Of a DNA stretch of 64,000 nucleotides, positions 45,419 to 58,664 are shown piece after piece. Within the stretch, counting starts at the first letter, position 1, and each line of letters opens with the position of its first letter. The position numbers and the translations under genes are program-made. Under the pieces are notes generated by a model. That model was not told where the DNA came from. It made no database searches and was given only the letters and a program-made list of their open reading frames with translations. The stretch is taken from contig JAPVLO010000275.1 of the NCBI GenBank assembly GCA_027257055.1, positions 682,001 to 746,000 on the forward strand. The letters run 5' to 3'. The stretch is from Cephalopachus bancanus (Eukaryota > Chordata > Mammalia > Primates > Tarsiidae).

Positions 45419-45770
45419 AATAAATTTTAAACTTTGAACCAATTTATTTTAACCGCATGGCCTCATGTGTATTCTAGAGCAGTTTTCTGCCAATTTTCTT
45501 AGCATGCATTAAGCTTTCCATAGCACTGTGGTCTTAGGGAGAGTCCTAAGGATCCCATCTCACCTTCTCTGCTACAATTCTCCTTCAAAGTAATAACAAG
45601 TAGCCTAATCAGTTGGTGAACATCAGGCAGACCTAGTATAGGTATCTAGTAAGCACCTAAATTATTCAGTAAGTACTTTCCTTTCCTCAGTGAGGCTTGG
45701 AAATTCATTTATCATAGCTCTAAGTTCTACACTGGTCTAAGGTTTAAACATTACTGAATAAATATTGCTA
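45419..45770. other. unique sequence
   Basis: No gene or named repeat recognised. Confidence 0.35.
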
Positions 45771-45774
45771 GCCA

Positions 45775-46136
45775 GATGCAATAAAGACTCGAAGGGAAAC
45801 TGAGTCAAGGCATCCTGTGTACTACAAATATGACTGCCAGCAGGGGAGGATGACACTTCTCAGAATGGAAGTCAGACTAGGGAGTACCTCCCCCCAAGAG
45901 CAAGTGAATTGACATGGCATAAGCCTATGTTCTTCACCATGGGCATCAAGGGAGCAGGAGCAGGGAGGTGAAGTGGGTGATTGGATGGTGCATGCCCACA
46001 TGAGCGTGGGTCTTCCTCTCTCAGTCCACTGACTCATATGTCAGTCTCCTCTGAACCCTCACAGACATATCCAAAACCAGTGTTTCACCAGCCATCTAGG
46101 CATTCCTCAATCTGGTCAAGTTGACACATAATAATA
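45775..46136 (-). mobile_element. ancient LTR (ERVL/MaLR-like)
   Basis: On the minus strand it starts TTGGCTATTATTATGTGTCAACTTGACCAG and continues with GAGTCAGTGGACTG, the known start of an old ERVL-type LTR. Family name not assigned. The 3' part is strongly diverged. Confidence 0.55.
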
Positions 46137-46137
46137 G

Positions 46138-47095
46138 CCAACACACTGTGGAAATGTCAAGAGAAGTAGAATTTGAAGTGGAACCTGAAGATGGGACTGA
46201 ATTTCTGGAGTCTCATGATCAAACTTGAGAGAATGAGGAGTCGCTTTTTATGGATGACCAAGCAAGTGGTTTCTTGAGGTGGAATCTATTCCTGGTGAAG
46301 ATGCTGTGAACATTGTTGAAATGACCACAAAGGATTTAGAATATCACCTAAACTTAGTTGATAAAAGCAGTTTCAGGGCTTGAGAGGATTGACTCCAATT
46401 TTAAAAGAATTTGTGTGGGCCAAATGCTATCAAATAGCGTCACATGCTACAGAGAAATCTTTTGTAAAAGGAAGAGTTGGGTTGCAACACATGTCCTTGT
46501 TGTCTTGTTTTTAAAAATTGCCACAGACATTCCAACCTTCAGCAACCACCACCCGCATTAGTTAGCAGCTGTCAAATCTGAGGCAAGATCCTCTACCAAC
46601 AAAAAGATTATGACTCATCGAAGTCTTTGATGAGCATTAGCATTTTTTTTTTTGAGTTGGAGTCTCACTCTGTCACGCAGACTGGAGTATAGTGGCACTC
46701 TCATAGCCACCACAGCGTCAACCTGCTCAATCTCAGGCGATCCTTCCGCCTCAGCCTTTCACGTAGCTGGAACTACAGGTGCGCACTACCACACCCGGCT
46801 AACTTTTTGATTTATTGTAGAGATGAGGTCTCATCAAGTTGCCTAGGCGGGTCTTGAACCGCGGGCTCAGGCAATCCACTCCCCTCAGTCTCCCAAGGTG
46901 TGGGATTACAGGCTGAGTCATAAACATATTTTTTAAATTAAGGTATGCACATTTTTTAGACATCATGCTACTGCACACTTAAATGACTTCAGTATAGTGT
47001 AAATATAACTTTTTTATGCACTGGAAACCAAATAATTCCTGTGACTCCCTTCATTGCAGTGGTCTAGAACTGAGCACACATTCCGGAACTGAATG
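46138..47095 (+). mobile_element. Tigger1 DNA transposon, 3' part
   Basis: The plus strand carries the end of a Tigger1-like transposase gene (GATGCTGTGAACATTGTTGAAATGACCAC, then TTGAGAGGATTGACTCCAATTTT) and the 3' region to CACTGGAAACCAAA..GTGACTCCCTTCATTGC..GTGGTCTAGAACTGAG, near the terminal repeat. This is the TcMar-Tigger class. The transposase C-terminus is broken by stops, and the Alu at 46643 splits the 3' UTR. Confidence 0.85.
46643..46920 (-). repeat. Alu within Tigger1
   Basis: Antisense Alu. It ends at GAGTCA without the last few bases. Confidence 0.92.
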
Positions 47096-47099
47096 CCTA

Positions 47100-48560
47100 T
47101 ATTTGAAATCTCATCATTTTAATCCTACAAAATAAAATGTGCTCCATATGGTGATTGTATCACTAAATTGTCCTTTACCAAATAAGCAAAGTAATTAGTG
47201 TGACCGTGAATATATGTATAAGAACCCACAAAACCCCAGGGGAGATGTTACTTGTTTTCAGGCCAGAGTCATTTATTTAAGAAAAAACAAGCAATAGAAG
47301 GGATTCCTTCTCTAGTTTGAAGGAGGACAGTTAAATATTGAAGTTTATGACATGGTTCTTTCTCAACTGTATGGTCATGATAAGCTCAACATTTTGGGAA
47401 CCAGTTCCTGTGACTTGGGCATGAAGCAGGGTACAGACCAAACACAGACTTCTTGCAGAATTTTCAGAATAAGAAACAGAGACAAACCCACAGACACCTA
47501 TGGTAAGTGTAGCAAATGACAATTTTGTATAGTAGAGAGACTTTCTGGTTGAGTCAAAACTGGGCCAGTATCCTAACAGCAGTGGTCTCCATGACCCGCA
47601 GTATATTTGAGTGTGAAGATACACAGAACAGGCAGAAATTTAGATCCACAGAACTCTGCAGACAGAGTTTGAATCAGATGCTCAGTAGCACGTTAACTCC
47701 TATACCAACAAACTTTAGCATCACAACAAAACTTCATACTGTGTGTCGTGCATTGGACACTGCTGACCAGGGCTCAGATCATCACTCAGCAAGAAGGAAA
47801 AGTGCTATTGTTGTTGAGCATCTCACCAGTAAAATGGGCCATTTGAGGGCACACTTGTCACATTGGGCTGTCTGATGCTGCAGACAAGAAGAATCTACAA
47901 GGCAATCTTAGTGGAACCTTCAGGATTGCTAAAGGAAAGGCAAGGAGCACCACAGCGATTGAAAAATAGAACACTTATTTACTTGCTAGACCAAGAGAAT
48001 ATACACCAGTGGGGAAAGTCACGGAATGGCTCTTTAGAGGAAGACATAAGGGGCTTCTTTAGGCTAGGGCAGTGCATTGTGGTTATACTAATCAAGAATC
48101 AAAGTTGATACCATGAGTTTATAAGTCTAGACAAGGGTTAAACCATTGGTCCTGCTTCTTGTTGGTCAGGAGAGAGTCTTCAGTGAAAGCCTGGAATTCT
48201 TAGATGTGGTGTTCTTAGACATTTACCAGCTTTGACTGATTTGAACCAATTGTGGCTTAAAACACAGCATTCTATTCTCACACCATTGAGGAAAATGCAC
48301 AGGCACAATTTGAATGTACAGTGTTCGCTAGGTCACGATCCAGTGAGCTGAGTGGTCTTAGGATTTACACCTTTTTTCTCTATGTGTGTTTTATTTCAAC
48401 AAAGTTATCAAAGGATATGACAAAGATCAAATAAAATATTTTAAAATCTCTTTTTATTCTCACTAAAAATTATTAAAAACAGTTTGTTTAGTGAGAATAG
48501 TGTGATCGAGTAAGCGTCGTTGTTTTCTAAAACACTGGTTCAACACTGTGATGTAGAAGG
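47100..48560. other. unique sequence, no gene seen
   Basis: About 1.5 kb without a recognised repeat. A 119-codon plus frame at 47516-47875 has no recognisable domain and no splice context that I can judge. 48220-48241 matches 21409-21430 exactly. Confidence 0.35.
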
Positions 48561-48565
48561 TAAAA

Positions 48566-48762
48566 CAGGGGTTCTCAGCTGGGATGATTTTGCCTGCCAC
48601 CACTCTGGGGACGTTTGGCAATGTCCAAGCACAGTCTGGGTTGTTATTAGTTGAAGAAGGTGCCATTGGTATCCTCTGGATAGAGGCTGGGGATGCTTAG
48701 GACTGACTCTCACCACAAAGGACCATCTGGCCAGAAGAGTCAGCAGTGCTGAAGGTGAGAAA
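48566..48762 (+). mobile_element. MER5A-like (hAT-Charlie) non-autonomous transposon
   Basis: Starts CAGGGGTTCTCAGCTGGGATGATTTTGCC, has GGGGACGTTTGGCAATGTC and GGATAGAGGCTGGGGATGCT, and ends AAGGTGAGAAACTC. These are the MER5A landmarks in order, with the near-terminal inverted repeats GGTTCTCA / TGAGAAAC. Confidence 0.85.
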
Positions 48763-51544
48763 CTCTTCATAGAAGCTCTGGTTCTGCTGTAGATCCCCTG
48801 AGCTGCCTGGCCAATTGCTACTCCCAGCACTGGCAGCGGCTGCCTGGCCCCACAGACTTTGACAAGGCCAGATTCTCTTTCGGTTCTCCGTTCTTCCTTA
48901 CAGCAGAGAACGAGCCAACTCTGGCTAGTGAACAGCAGCCATTACTCTGGGAGCTCTTGGTTGGAAATGGTGAAAGCCACACTCAGAGGTGCCCAGCAGC
49001 TTCCTGTTTACCCTTGCACTGTGTCCATCTGATCTTCAGTGCTGGACTTGTTGGCCAACAGCAGCCCTGGGCCATCTCCAGGTGCTTGACTGAAAGGCTA
49101 CAGTAGAGAATCTTCCTGTAACCTCTACCACTTCACGGCCCAGCTCTGGCAGCAGGACGTGCTTGCCTTCTGAGGCTGTCTGGCTGGTGGCTCCTGTGAT
49201 TTTCTAGCTGCCCTCTCAGGCCTTCACTTCTCCAGCTCCTTCCACAGCCAGGAAGGTCTTGGTCCTGCAATAGATCTCTCACCCCATGACTCACAGCGGT
49301 TCTGCTTGCAACAAGCCCCCAGGATGCTCCTGGACATTAGTCTTGTAGTGGGCAGTGTTCTCAGCTCCTTGAGGTTATGAAATTTCCATCTTAATGCACT
49401 GCAAAGAATTAGAGCATGTTCCAGCCCAGGAAGGACAACCACTCTGATTCTGGCAGGTTCTAAATCTGTCATAATCTCACACGTCCAATTAGGCGTATTC
49501 ATGGATGGGAGACTTGAGCCCTGTCTGATTTTACTTCCTACTTTTGGAGGAAAGTGGGTGACCTGATGTGTTTCTGAGAAACAGATCTAGGAAGGTTTGC
49601 TCCCTGCTCCCTGCTCACCGAAAGTATCCTCACTGCAAGCACATTTGGATCCCAGTGCTCATCTTCACCTTTATGATGTCCTCACAGGTAAGAAATCACA
49701 AAGTACAACCGCCCACTTTTAGATGTTTGAGGTTTGGAAATGATTTATTGGCATTGTATCAGAGCATGATACTATTTAGTCAAGCTCTGACATTCTCAAG
49801 GACAAAGCTCTCTCCCTTCAGTTCCCAAGCATAAGAGGCCAACTGCGTGTGAAAGTCCTTTTGTCTGCCTTTCTGGCAGTTCCCTCCCTTCCCAGGGTGA
49901 GCAGTGACTGCGTTGTGTGAGGACTTACGTGTCTTCCTGGCTGGTGCTTCTGACAGCCCGAGCAGAGTTTCTGGGCAAGTAAACTTCATGTTTAAAATAT
50001 GTTTCTGTTAAACTTTATCTGCTCAAAAATCAGATGTGTATATAGCTGATTATAAAATAATTATTTATTATAGAAAATGTGGAAAGAAGTGTTTGAGATG
50101 GAACATAAGTCACTCTAAATCTGTTAACTCAGAAATACCACTGTCACCATCTTGAGCACTTCAGTCTCATATATATATACTCATGCTTTACAAAATTAGG
50201 GCCAAATTTTGTATTCTGAAGAAGTAACAAACTTTAAAAATGAAATAACTCCTGATTCACAGACCAAATGAGTAATGCAATGTTTGAAAATGTGAGAGAA
50301 GGGAAACCATGTGGGTGTTAGGGTTGCTTTTCAAATAATTCTGAGATAGTAGCAGAAGCATTGTATCTGTGTCTCGCTTCTCTGAAGTCCTGTGTTTGCA
50401 GATGGGCTGCTGACACAGCAGTGCTGTGTAATGGATGGTCTCCAGTTTTCCGTGGCTTGCAGCAACACACACTCACTCCTCATGTGTGGCTCTGCAGGCC
50501 CCCTGAGCTCAGCTGCACTGGCTCCGGGCTATAGAGCAGGCTCTGATATGCCCCATGGGTCTGTCTTCCTTCTCTGACCAGCAGTACCTGGATGTGTTCT
50601 CATGGTGAATGGTCAGAGCTCACAAGCTCTACCAGCCGTACACACAAGTGCAGTCAAGGCCTTTGCTCCATCGCCCAAAGCCACAGTCACAGGGTGGAGA
50701 CATATCCTTCGCCCCAGCGGGGGGGAGGGGAGCAGATCACCCGAATGACCACACATGGCATGACAGCTTTTCCATCGCCCTTAGGAGCTGTAGTTCTGGA
50801 GAAGGCTGCGGGAGCAGATTTGAGCGAAAGCCTGCTTTAACGCCACACGGGTGTTCTCTTTCTTCCTCTCCTTGAAGAACTGGCTTCTCTTTTTCCTTGT
50901 CTGTATCTTTGGCTCCTACACAGGAGGGTTTGGCTCACAATGGGAAGGAGATGTGTGTTGTCAGATAGATTTATGTCCAGGAGGCATTTTTCTTCCAGAA
51001 CAGCCTTACCTCATCAGAACACAGAGGGGCCTGGCTCAGGAGGTCCCAGCATCAATGACAGTGGCCAATATTTTAGACAAATCTTTTCCTTGCATCAGCA
51101 GTGGTGGCTTTATCCCAGTTTTATAAGACAGGAAACAGGTCTGCAATTAAAGCTCATACATCACACTTGACTTCTCTGCTTTGATTCCTTGCTGGGCTGT
51201 GATTTCCCACCATCAAAGGGACTTGGCCAAGGCTCCAGTCGTTGGTCCCAGCTGGTCACACTCAACAGGGGGCAGCACAGAGGGACCCAACACACAGTGA
51301 GAGGCCTACATGGGGTCTGTTCCTGTGGACCCTGCGGGGTGTACTGTGGCAGCATCTCCAGCGGCGCCTTCTCTCTTATTCCTTGGCAGGAGAATGGAGG
51401 ACACCCCTGCTGCACTTTGAAGCTCCTGAGTCTTCTGTGTCCCCTGTCCCTGCACAGAGTGTACATCCACCCTACAGTGCAGGACTCTTGAGCACACTGC
51501 AGGAGGCTGGTGTCCCAGACTCACTGAAGCCGATGGACAGTCGC
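48763..51544. other. unique, moderately GC-rich sequence
   Basis: No repeat identified with confidence except a possible very old element at 50000-50200. Several frames of 70-110 codons exist on both strands, as expected by chance at this GC content. None shows a known domain. I do not call an exon. Confidence 0.35.
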
Positions 51545-52295
51545 TGTGATGTTGTGAAATATGTATTTGATTTTTGATCATGGGTCCTGGCATCCAACTC
51601 CTAAAATTCTTAGAAACTCCACAGTGATGTCTTTTTGGATGCCACTGAGTTGACTAACGGCTGGAAGTCCCTAGATAGCTCCAGGATGGGGGCTGGTCAA
51701 GACCAAGGCATGATTAGAGGATTGGGGCTTTTCGGCACCACCCCTAACCTCTGGGAGGGGAGAGGGGCTGGGTCTCAAGTTGATCACCAGTGGCCAAGGG
51801 TTTAATCAATCACACCCATGTAATGAAGCCTCCATTAAAAACACAAGAGGGGAGATTCGGAGAGCTTCCAGAGAGCACAACACACGGGGCACTCTGGAGG
51901 AACATGTGCCCAGGGAGGGCGTGGAGGTTCCACATCCCCCTCTACCCATCTCTTTGTATCCTCTGTACCATTCCTTATAATACGTTGGTAAATATAAGTG
52001 TTTCCCTGAGTTCTGTGAGCTGCTCTAGCAAATCAAGGAACCCAGAGAGTGGCTCATGGGAATCCCAGCTTGAGGCTGGTTGGTCAGAAGTTCTGGAGGT
52101 GCAGACTTACAACTTGTATCTGGAGTGGAGGCAGTCTTGGGGCCGGAGACCGCAACCCGTGGGATCTGAGGCTAGACAGTGTCAGAACTGAATTGGTGAG
52201 CACATGGTTGGTGTCTGCTGCAGAACTCCGATGGCTTGCTTCTTGGTGGATAAATTCCCCCCTCTTTGGCTACAGAAGTCTTCTGTGTTGATGGC
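51545..52295 (+). mobile_element. ancient LTR, family not named
   Basis: Starts TGTGATGTTGTGAAATATG and contains, in order, GGGAGGGGAGAGGGGCTGG, AATGAAGCCTCCATTAAAAA, GTTTCCCTGAGTTCTGTGAGC, GACAGTGTCAGAACTGAATT and TGGTGTCTGCTGCAGAA. This order belongs to a common old mammalian LTR, but I am not sure of the family name. No internal ERV sequence is attached. Confidence 0.7.
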
Positions 52296-54060
52296 TGTTG
52301 TGGAGTGAGATAAAACAAAAAACCCTTTGAGTCTGCTCCTGAGTTTTTTCTACGTCCACATCCTCAAACAGGGGTGAGGACAGTAGAGCAGAGGTGGGCA
52401 GAGCTTCGGTAGCACTGGGAAGGGACTGGGCACACCGGCCCCAGGCAGGGGTCCTGCCTGTTCTGGAAGCCTGGCCTAAACCCAGACACAGGAGCCAGTA
52501 CTGGATGGTGACCGTTCTTACCCTTTGCCCCACAGAGCAGGGATGGGCTCCAAGCCTGTCCAGCCCATTGACCAGTCCTCCTCTGACATTTGATTGCAAA
52601 ACTGTGCACAAACGTATTGAGGTTGCCCTGTTCCCTCCCACCCTTCTATTTGTGCCACCAGCTTTCCTGGTTTGGTGGGGTCCTTTGAAAAACACTGAAG
52701 GCCCCACTCCCATGTCATACCAAACACAATAAATATCCCTGCCTCCAATAGCAAATGCAGTTTTTATATCACTACATATAAATGGAATTGCAGTGGATTG
52801 TTTGACATAAAAGTACACCTTGTAGATCTATAAATGTTAACATTGATCTTGTTTTCTTTCCAAGGTTGGAATCAGTACTGCCTCCACCTCCTCCCTTTCC
52901 CTCCCAAGCCTCAGAGCCCTTGGAAAGTGTCTGCCTGTGCCTATGCAGCCTGCTGGGCCATCTAGAGGGACCTGAAACACACTGTCATCCTGCTCCAGAG
53001 AAGGGCTGACAGTTGGTGGTTCCAGTATCTGCACCTTCACAGGATCCTGGGGCGCCTGAAAGCAGTTTTCTGAAGAACTCACTCCCATGGGAGTGTGCAG
53101 CTGAAATGTTCCTCCAACTAAACTTTTTCTCATTCAGCAATCACAATTCATTCAAGTTGGGTGCAGTCCCGATGCCAAGGTTTTCTTTCATTTCTGACAT
53201 GGCACCTGAATCAGGAGCCAGCAGCAAACCTGGCCAGACCTGTGAAGCCTCATCCTCCTGCATCTTGTCTCACGGTGGAGAATGGCTGGTCTCTCTGCAT
53301 TACTGTCCAAACTGTCTGCCCCCACACCCCTGCAAGCCTGGGCTTCCGGGCAGAAGCCAGGTGGGGTGTTGAAGTCGAAGCAACAGGCACAAGGAGGATC
53401 CAAGTGCAGAGACTTGCCAGGGACATTCACAGCTTGCTCTACCGGCCTGGCCACGGTGGCCATGGTCGCAAGAGACTGTGGACAGAGGGAGCTGGTGTGA
53501 AATGCACTAGGTCCTATTCTATCAATGTTTTTGTTCCCTGCTGCTGAGTGGGCTGCATGGTTTTTATTTTCAATTTTTTTTTCTGGGGTCTAAATACCAA
53601 CTGGAAACCCCAACAAAGACTGTAGCTGCAGGTTTTTTTTTAAAGACAAGGGTGGGTACATCACATCTGTGGGAGTGTTAGCTTTCATACACAGGGTGGC
53701 CAAAGAAGCAGTCAGGCTGGACTCTCTGGAAAATGACTGGCAACAGGTGAATGTACCAGGTTGTATTTATATTTGAGATGACTATGGAAAAACGGTGTGT
53801 GGACTTCAACGGTGGAACTGTGTGTGCCTCCTTTGTGCATCCTACCTAGCCCTTCTTGTCTTACTGTGGCCAAGGCTTGGCTCAAGGTCGGTTCCTCTGT
53901 CTGGGTGGAACATTGGAAGGTAGGTTTGTGACAGGAGGTCTGGCTAACAGCAAACACTTGGAGGCCTCTGTGGCAGTATCATTTGTCATAGTTAGGGGAG
54001 AGTGAGACAGGCCTTGGTTTAAGACCTTGTCTTCAGGACAACATCTCATTTCAATCTTGT
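52296..54060. other. unique, GC-richer sequence
   Basis: No recognised repeat or RNA gene. The longest frame (52270-52818, minus, 182 codons) overlaps the old LTR and shows no domain. I treat it as fortuitous. Confidence 0.35.
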
Positions 54061-54104
54061 TAAAAGTTAAGAAATGGAGGGAGCTAGCAGCTAAGGCTCT
54101 CCTG

Positions 54105-54400
54105 GTGCCGCGGCTGCTGGGCTTGGATCATAGAAATTCCCGGGTTGCAGAAGTTGAGCGCCATTTTTTTAAAATCAGCAAAGTCCTTCCTGGGAAGAAA
54201 ATGTTGGGAGAGACTGACAAAGTGGGGGCTCATGAGCAAGTGGCCAGGCCCCTGGTGCAATACCTGGTGCTGCAGCTTCTCTGCTTGGTCCCTGGCTCTT
54301 CCCGGGTTGCAGAAGCTGAGTGCTATTTTTTTTAATGGACCAAAGTTTTCCTGTGAAGAAGCAGTGGGGAGAGACTACCACCCCAGCCTCTGCCTCACCA
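54105..54400 (+). repeat. ~155-bp tandem repeat, two units
   Basis: Unit 1 starts CTGGTGCCGCGGCTGCTGGGC (54102) and unit 2 CTGGTGCTGCAGCTTCTCTGC (54258). Both continue with CCCGGGTTGCAGAAG, a T-run, CAAAG, then GGGGAGAGACT or GGGAGAGACT. Confidence 0.75.
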
Positions 54401-55065
54401 CTGCAGCAGGAGAGACTGCCGGCTCCAGGCTTTGCCTCACCACTTTAGCACCTGGCCAGGCACAGGCAGCAGGGACTGCAGAGGGAGCCCAGAGGCAGAA
54501 TCCCACTGAAAAGGACAAGGGAGGCATCCTGCCACCATCTTGAAGCCTGGGAAGGAGAGTGCTCCGACTTGCTCACCATGGAGCAATAGGCCTGATCTCT
54601 GTGATTGGCAGATCACCTACTCAGGGATTTATTGTGACCCAGAGGGAATATCCTGAAAGCACAAACTTCAGAGGGACCTGAGGAGTGCTAAGTTCCAGTT
54701 GCCCCACGCGCCAACTGTATATCTGACAAAGACCTAACATCTAGGATCTACAAGGAACCCAAGTGTGCCGAAAGGAAAAAAAACAAACTGCCCCATTAAA
54801 AAGTGGGAACAAGACATGAATAGATGCTTCTCAAAAGAAGATATACAGGCAGCCAACAGACACATGAAAAAGTGCTCAGCCTCACTCATCAGAGAAATGC
54901 AGATCAAAACCACATTGAGCTATCACCTAACCCCAGTAAGAATGGCCATCATTAATAAAATAAACAACAAGATGCTGGTGAGGATGTGGAGAAAAAGGAA
55001 TGCTTCTACGTTGCTGGTGGGAATGCAAACTAGTGCAACCTCTTTGTAAGAGGTTTCTTTCTTTC

Positions 55066-55353
55066 GTTTTTTTTGAGTTGGAGTCTCATTCTGTTGCCCA
55101 GGCTGGAGTGCAGTGGCACACTCCTGGCCACTGCAGCCTCGACCTGCTGGGCTCCAGCAATCCTTCTACCTCAGCCTTCCAAGTAGCTGGAACTACAGGC
55201 ATGTGCTACCACGCCTGGTTAATTTTTTGATTTATTGTAGAGATGAGGTCTTGCCAAGTTGCTCAGGTGGATCTTGAACCCGCGGGCTCAGGCAATCCAC
55301 TCACCTCAGCCTCCCAAAGGCGTGGGATTACAGGCTGAGCCACTAAACCCAGC
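55066..55353 (-). repeat. Alu within the deleted L1
   Basis: Antisense Alu, T-run to AAACCCAGC. The TSD is unclear. Confidence 0.93.
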
Positions 55354-55906
55354 TGGAAATTTCTGAAAGAACCAGAAATTGACCTTCCATATGACCCAGC
55401 AATCTCCCTACTGGGAATATACCCGGAGGAACTCAAATCATTCTACAAAAAAGATACAGGTACACACATGTTTGTTGCAGCTGTATTCACAATAGCAAAA
55501 ACATGGAACCGAACATGCTCCCCATCGAAGATGAACTGGATAAAAAAAATGTGGTACACATATACAATGGAATATTATGCAGCCATAAAGAAGGACAAAC
55601 ATATGGACTTTGCAGCAACTTAGATGGATTTAGAGTCGATCATACTCAGAGATCTGTCACAGAAACAAAGAACAGATTACTGTATGTTCTCACTCATAAG
55701 CAGAACTTGAACAATTATCATAATACTATAAGAAAGGGATTGGCAGCAGTGGAAAACTGTCAGGTGGGGAGGTGGGATTGACAGTTGAGGGAAACTGCTA
55801 GGGGAGGGAGGGGCATACCTTATCAACAAGGGTACCTGCATAATCAATGTTTGTATGCCTAACCCTGAATTATACCCCACATCTTAAAAAAAAAGTTAAA
55901 AAACAT

Positions 55907-56800
55907 ACCAAAGAAACCTTCCTTTCAAAGACTAACTCTCTAGACATAAATGCACATGTATCTTTTGTTGAGAAATGGCAATATACTTTCAGTTAAAATG
56001 AAACTGTTTGCTTCTGTATCTCATTTTATTATGTTACAATATATTTATGTATTTGAAAATAAATAAACATTGATTGACTCCAATAATCTGGGGGAGAAAA
56101 ACCCCAGGAATTTCTAGTTGCAAAGTAAAAGAGAAAAACATCTAGCATAAAAAAAGCAACCGGATTCCTGGTTCTAGAAAAGTTTGTCTGGATTTACTTC
56201 TACTGCCCCTCTGCAACATAAAACTAAAAACCCTGGAAATAATTCAACAGACAACGAGAGGAGCCTCAGGAAGTGGGAAGAACAGGCTGGCTGGCTGGAG
56301 AACTCAGGACTGGAGGACAGAGGTGGTGGCGACTCCTGGTTTTCTTTTATCTTTGCCATCTCCTGGGCAGGGCGCTGGAGAAGCCGCCACCCAGAACCAC
56401 AAACAGGCAAAGATGAGGATAGTGCTGGGAACCACCTCCTTTCTTCAGCAAAGATACCAGGAATGGGCAGTCCACAGGATGGGAACCCTTCTTGGTAATG
56501 CCCACTTTACCGCCAACAAAATAAATAGCATGGACAATTCTACCATTGTTGTGTCAGTTAAGTCTTCATGGAGAGTTAGACTCTCATTCCCCTTCCAGCA
56601 GCAGCAGAAAGCCTGTATCAGTGCCACCCACTGGGTACCATGCCCATTACAGGAGGTGGGGAGGGTTCATCAGAAGCCCAAACTTCACTTTTATGCAATA
56701 TACTTACATAAACAAATCCTCACATGTACCCCATGATTCTAAAATAAAAAAGAGAAAGCATTGAGTAGACAACAGTCCAACTCAAATGTAAAACTGACCA
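55907..56800. other. unique sequence
   Basis: No gene or named repeat seen. A 137-codon plus frame at 56323-56736 has no recognisable domain. Confidence 0.35.
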
Positions 56801-58664
56801 AATCAACATGCCAAAAAGTCTGAACTGAACCAGTGTGAAATTTTCACACATACATATGCACAGTCACCAGATTGCAGAGTGGCCTCCTAGCAACATGCTA
56901 ACAAACCATACTAGAGCAGCACTTCAAGGGCTCTGGAAGCTAATTAGTCATTGAACCACTACCTACAGTACCTTCATTTAAATGGGAGACTGCCTGCTAA
57001 AATGGAAGCTTTAAAGAAGGTTCAGAGTCTTCCAACATAGTACCCCAAATATCCAAGACTCAGTCTTACTGCACATCATGCCAAGAATCAAGAAAATAAC
57101 AACTTGAATGAGAAAAGACAATGAACTGACCCATATGCTGAGATGGCTCAGAAAGTAGAATTAGCTGACACAGATTGCAAAAAAGTTTCAGCAAGCAATT
57201 ACACATACTTCTGCAATAAATTAGAAATAGAAACTCTCAGTAAAGAAATAGAAGATATAAAAAAGAACTAAATGGAAATCATAGAACTGAAAAGTACAGT
57301 AACAAATAAAAATTTGCTGAATAAGCTCAATAGATGAAAGATGACAGAGAACAGAATTAGTGAATGTAAGGGTAGATAAATATATTCAATCTCTATAAAA
57401 CAGAGAAAATAGATGGGAAAAAATGAACAGCGTCTTAGAACCTGTGGGAGGGACAGTGACAAAATGACATTGGAGCTCCTGGAGAAGAGAAAAAGTGTGA
57501 AGCTGAAAAAGTATGTTAGGAAATAATGGCTGAAAATTCCTCAAGTTTCGTGAAATGCATAAACTTATAGACTTGAGAAACTAAGTGAACCCCAAACAGA
57601 TAAAACCAAAGAAATCTACATCAAGATATATCATGATCAAACTTCTGAAAACTAAAGACAAAAAGTCCCCAATAAACAAACTTGAAAGCAGCTAGAGAAA
57701 AATGATGAATTACCTACAGGGGAACAATGATTTGAATGACAGAGGATTTATCATCTGAAACCGTGGAGACCAGCAGGAAGTAGCATAGCATTTTTCAAGG
57801 ACAGAACAATAAAGAACCATGAACCCTAAATGCTACAGCTAGAGAAAATACCCTTCATTTCTGAAGGATAAATAAAGACATTCACAGGCAAAGAAAGAGA
57901 CTTTGTTGCCATCAGATCTACTCTTCAAAAATGGCCGCAGAAACAGAAAATGATGGCAGAAAGAGGAACTTTAGAACGAAAGCAGAAAAAATAGAATGAG
58001 TAAAAGCAGGGGTAACTATAACAAACTATCTTCTCGTAAAATTACTGTTGATGATTGAAGCCGACATTATAAGGCCAACTGATACAGTACTTAATGGAAA
58101 TACTTAAAACAATTATATTTAAAAATTAGTGAGCACACAAGGATGTAAATGGAAGTAAAATCTCTGTATTTCACTTGTGGTAAGTGTCAATACCAGTAGA
58201 CTGTGATATGTGTATATTTTGTATACATAGAGCAATCACTAAGAAGACTATTCAAAGGATTGTACTAAATAAAAACCCACTATAAATAAATAAAAAAGGA
58301 ATTCTAAAAATCATTCAAATACTCCATGGGAAATCAAGAAAAGGCATAGAGAGAAACACACATAAAACAAATAATAAAATGGCAGACTTAAGCCATAATA
58401 TATTAATACTTATTTTCAATATAGTCTAAATACATCAATTAAAAGACAGATTAGCAGAGTGAATACAAAACAAAAAGCCTGACCCATTTATACAATGCCT
58501 GTAAGAAACTCATTATAATGACATAAGTAGGATGAACGTGAAAGGGTGGAAATCTGTGTCATGCAAGTTGAACTGGCTCTATTTGTAGCAGATAAAGCAG
58601 ACTTCCCAGAGAGAATTCCCAGGGACAAAGAGGGCCATTACATAACGATGAAAGACACAGTCCA

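Larger units (their letters stand above)
54076..55890 (+). mobile_element. internally deleted L1: 5' UTR-like part joined to the 3' end of ORF2
   Basis: Sense L1. From about 54715 it is the end of ORF2 (AAGTGGGAACAAGACATGAATAG, ..) and the young-type 3' UTR ending ACCCCACATCTTAAAAAAAA. Upstream, 54076-54714 is non-coding and resembles an L1 5' UTR, with an internal ~155-bp tandem repeat. ORF1 and most of ORF2 are missing. The candidate TSD AAAAGTTAAGAAAT / AAAAGTTAAAAAAC lies outside both ends (54062, 55891), which suggests the joined form inserted as one unit. Confidence 0.65.

Noticed and set aside
47516..47875. 119-codon plus frame as a possible retrogene
   Set aside because: No similarity recognised, no poly(A) tail or TSD found around it, and length is within chance expectation.
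52270..52818. 182-codon open frame on the minus strand
   Set aside because: No recognisable domain, it overlaps an old LTR, and it lies in GC-richer DNA where chance frames are longer. No promoter, exon boundary or homology supports it.
54715..54720. Spliced L1 (5' UTR donor to ORF2 acceptor)
   Set aside because: The sequence preceding the ORF2 part in the other L1 copy ends TCTG, not AG, so the junction is not a canonical splice acceptor.
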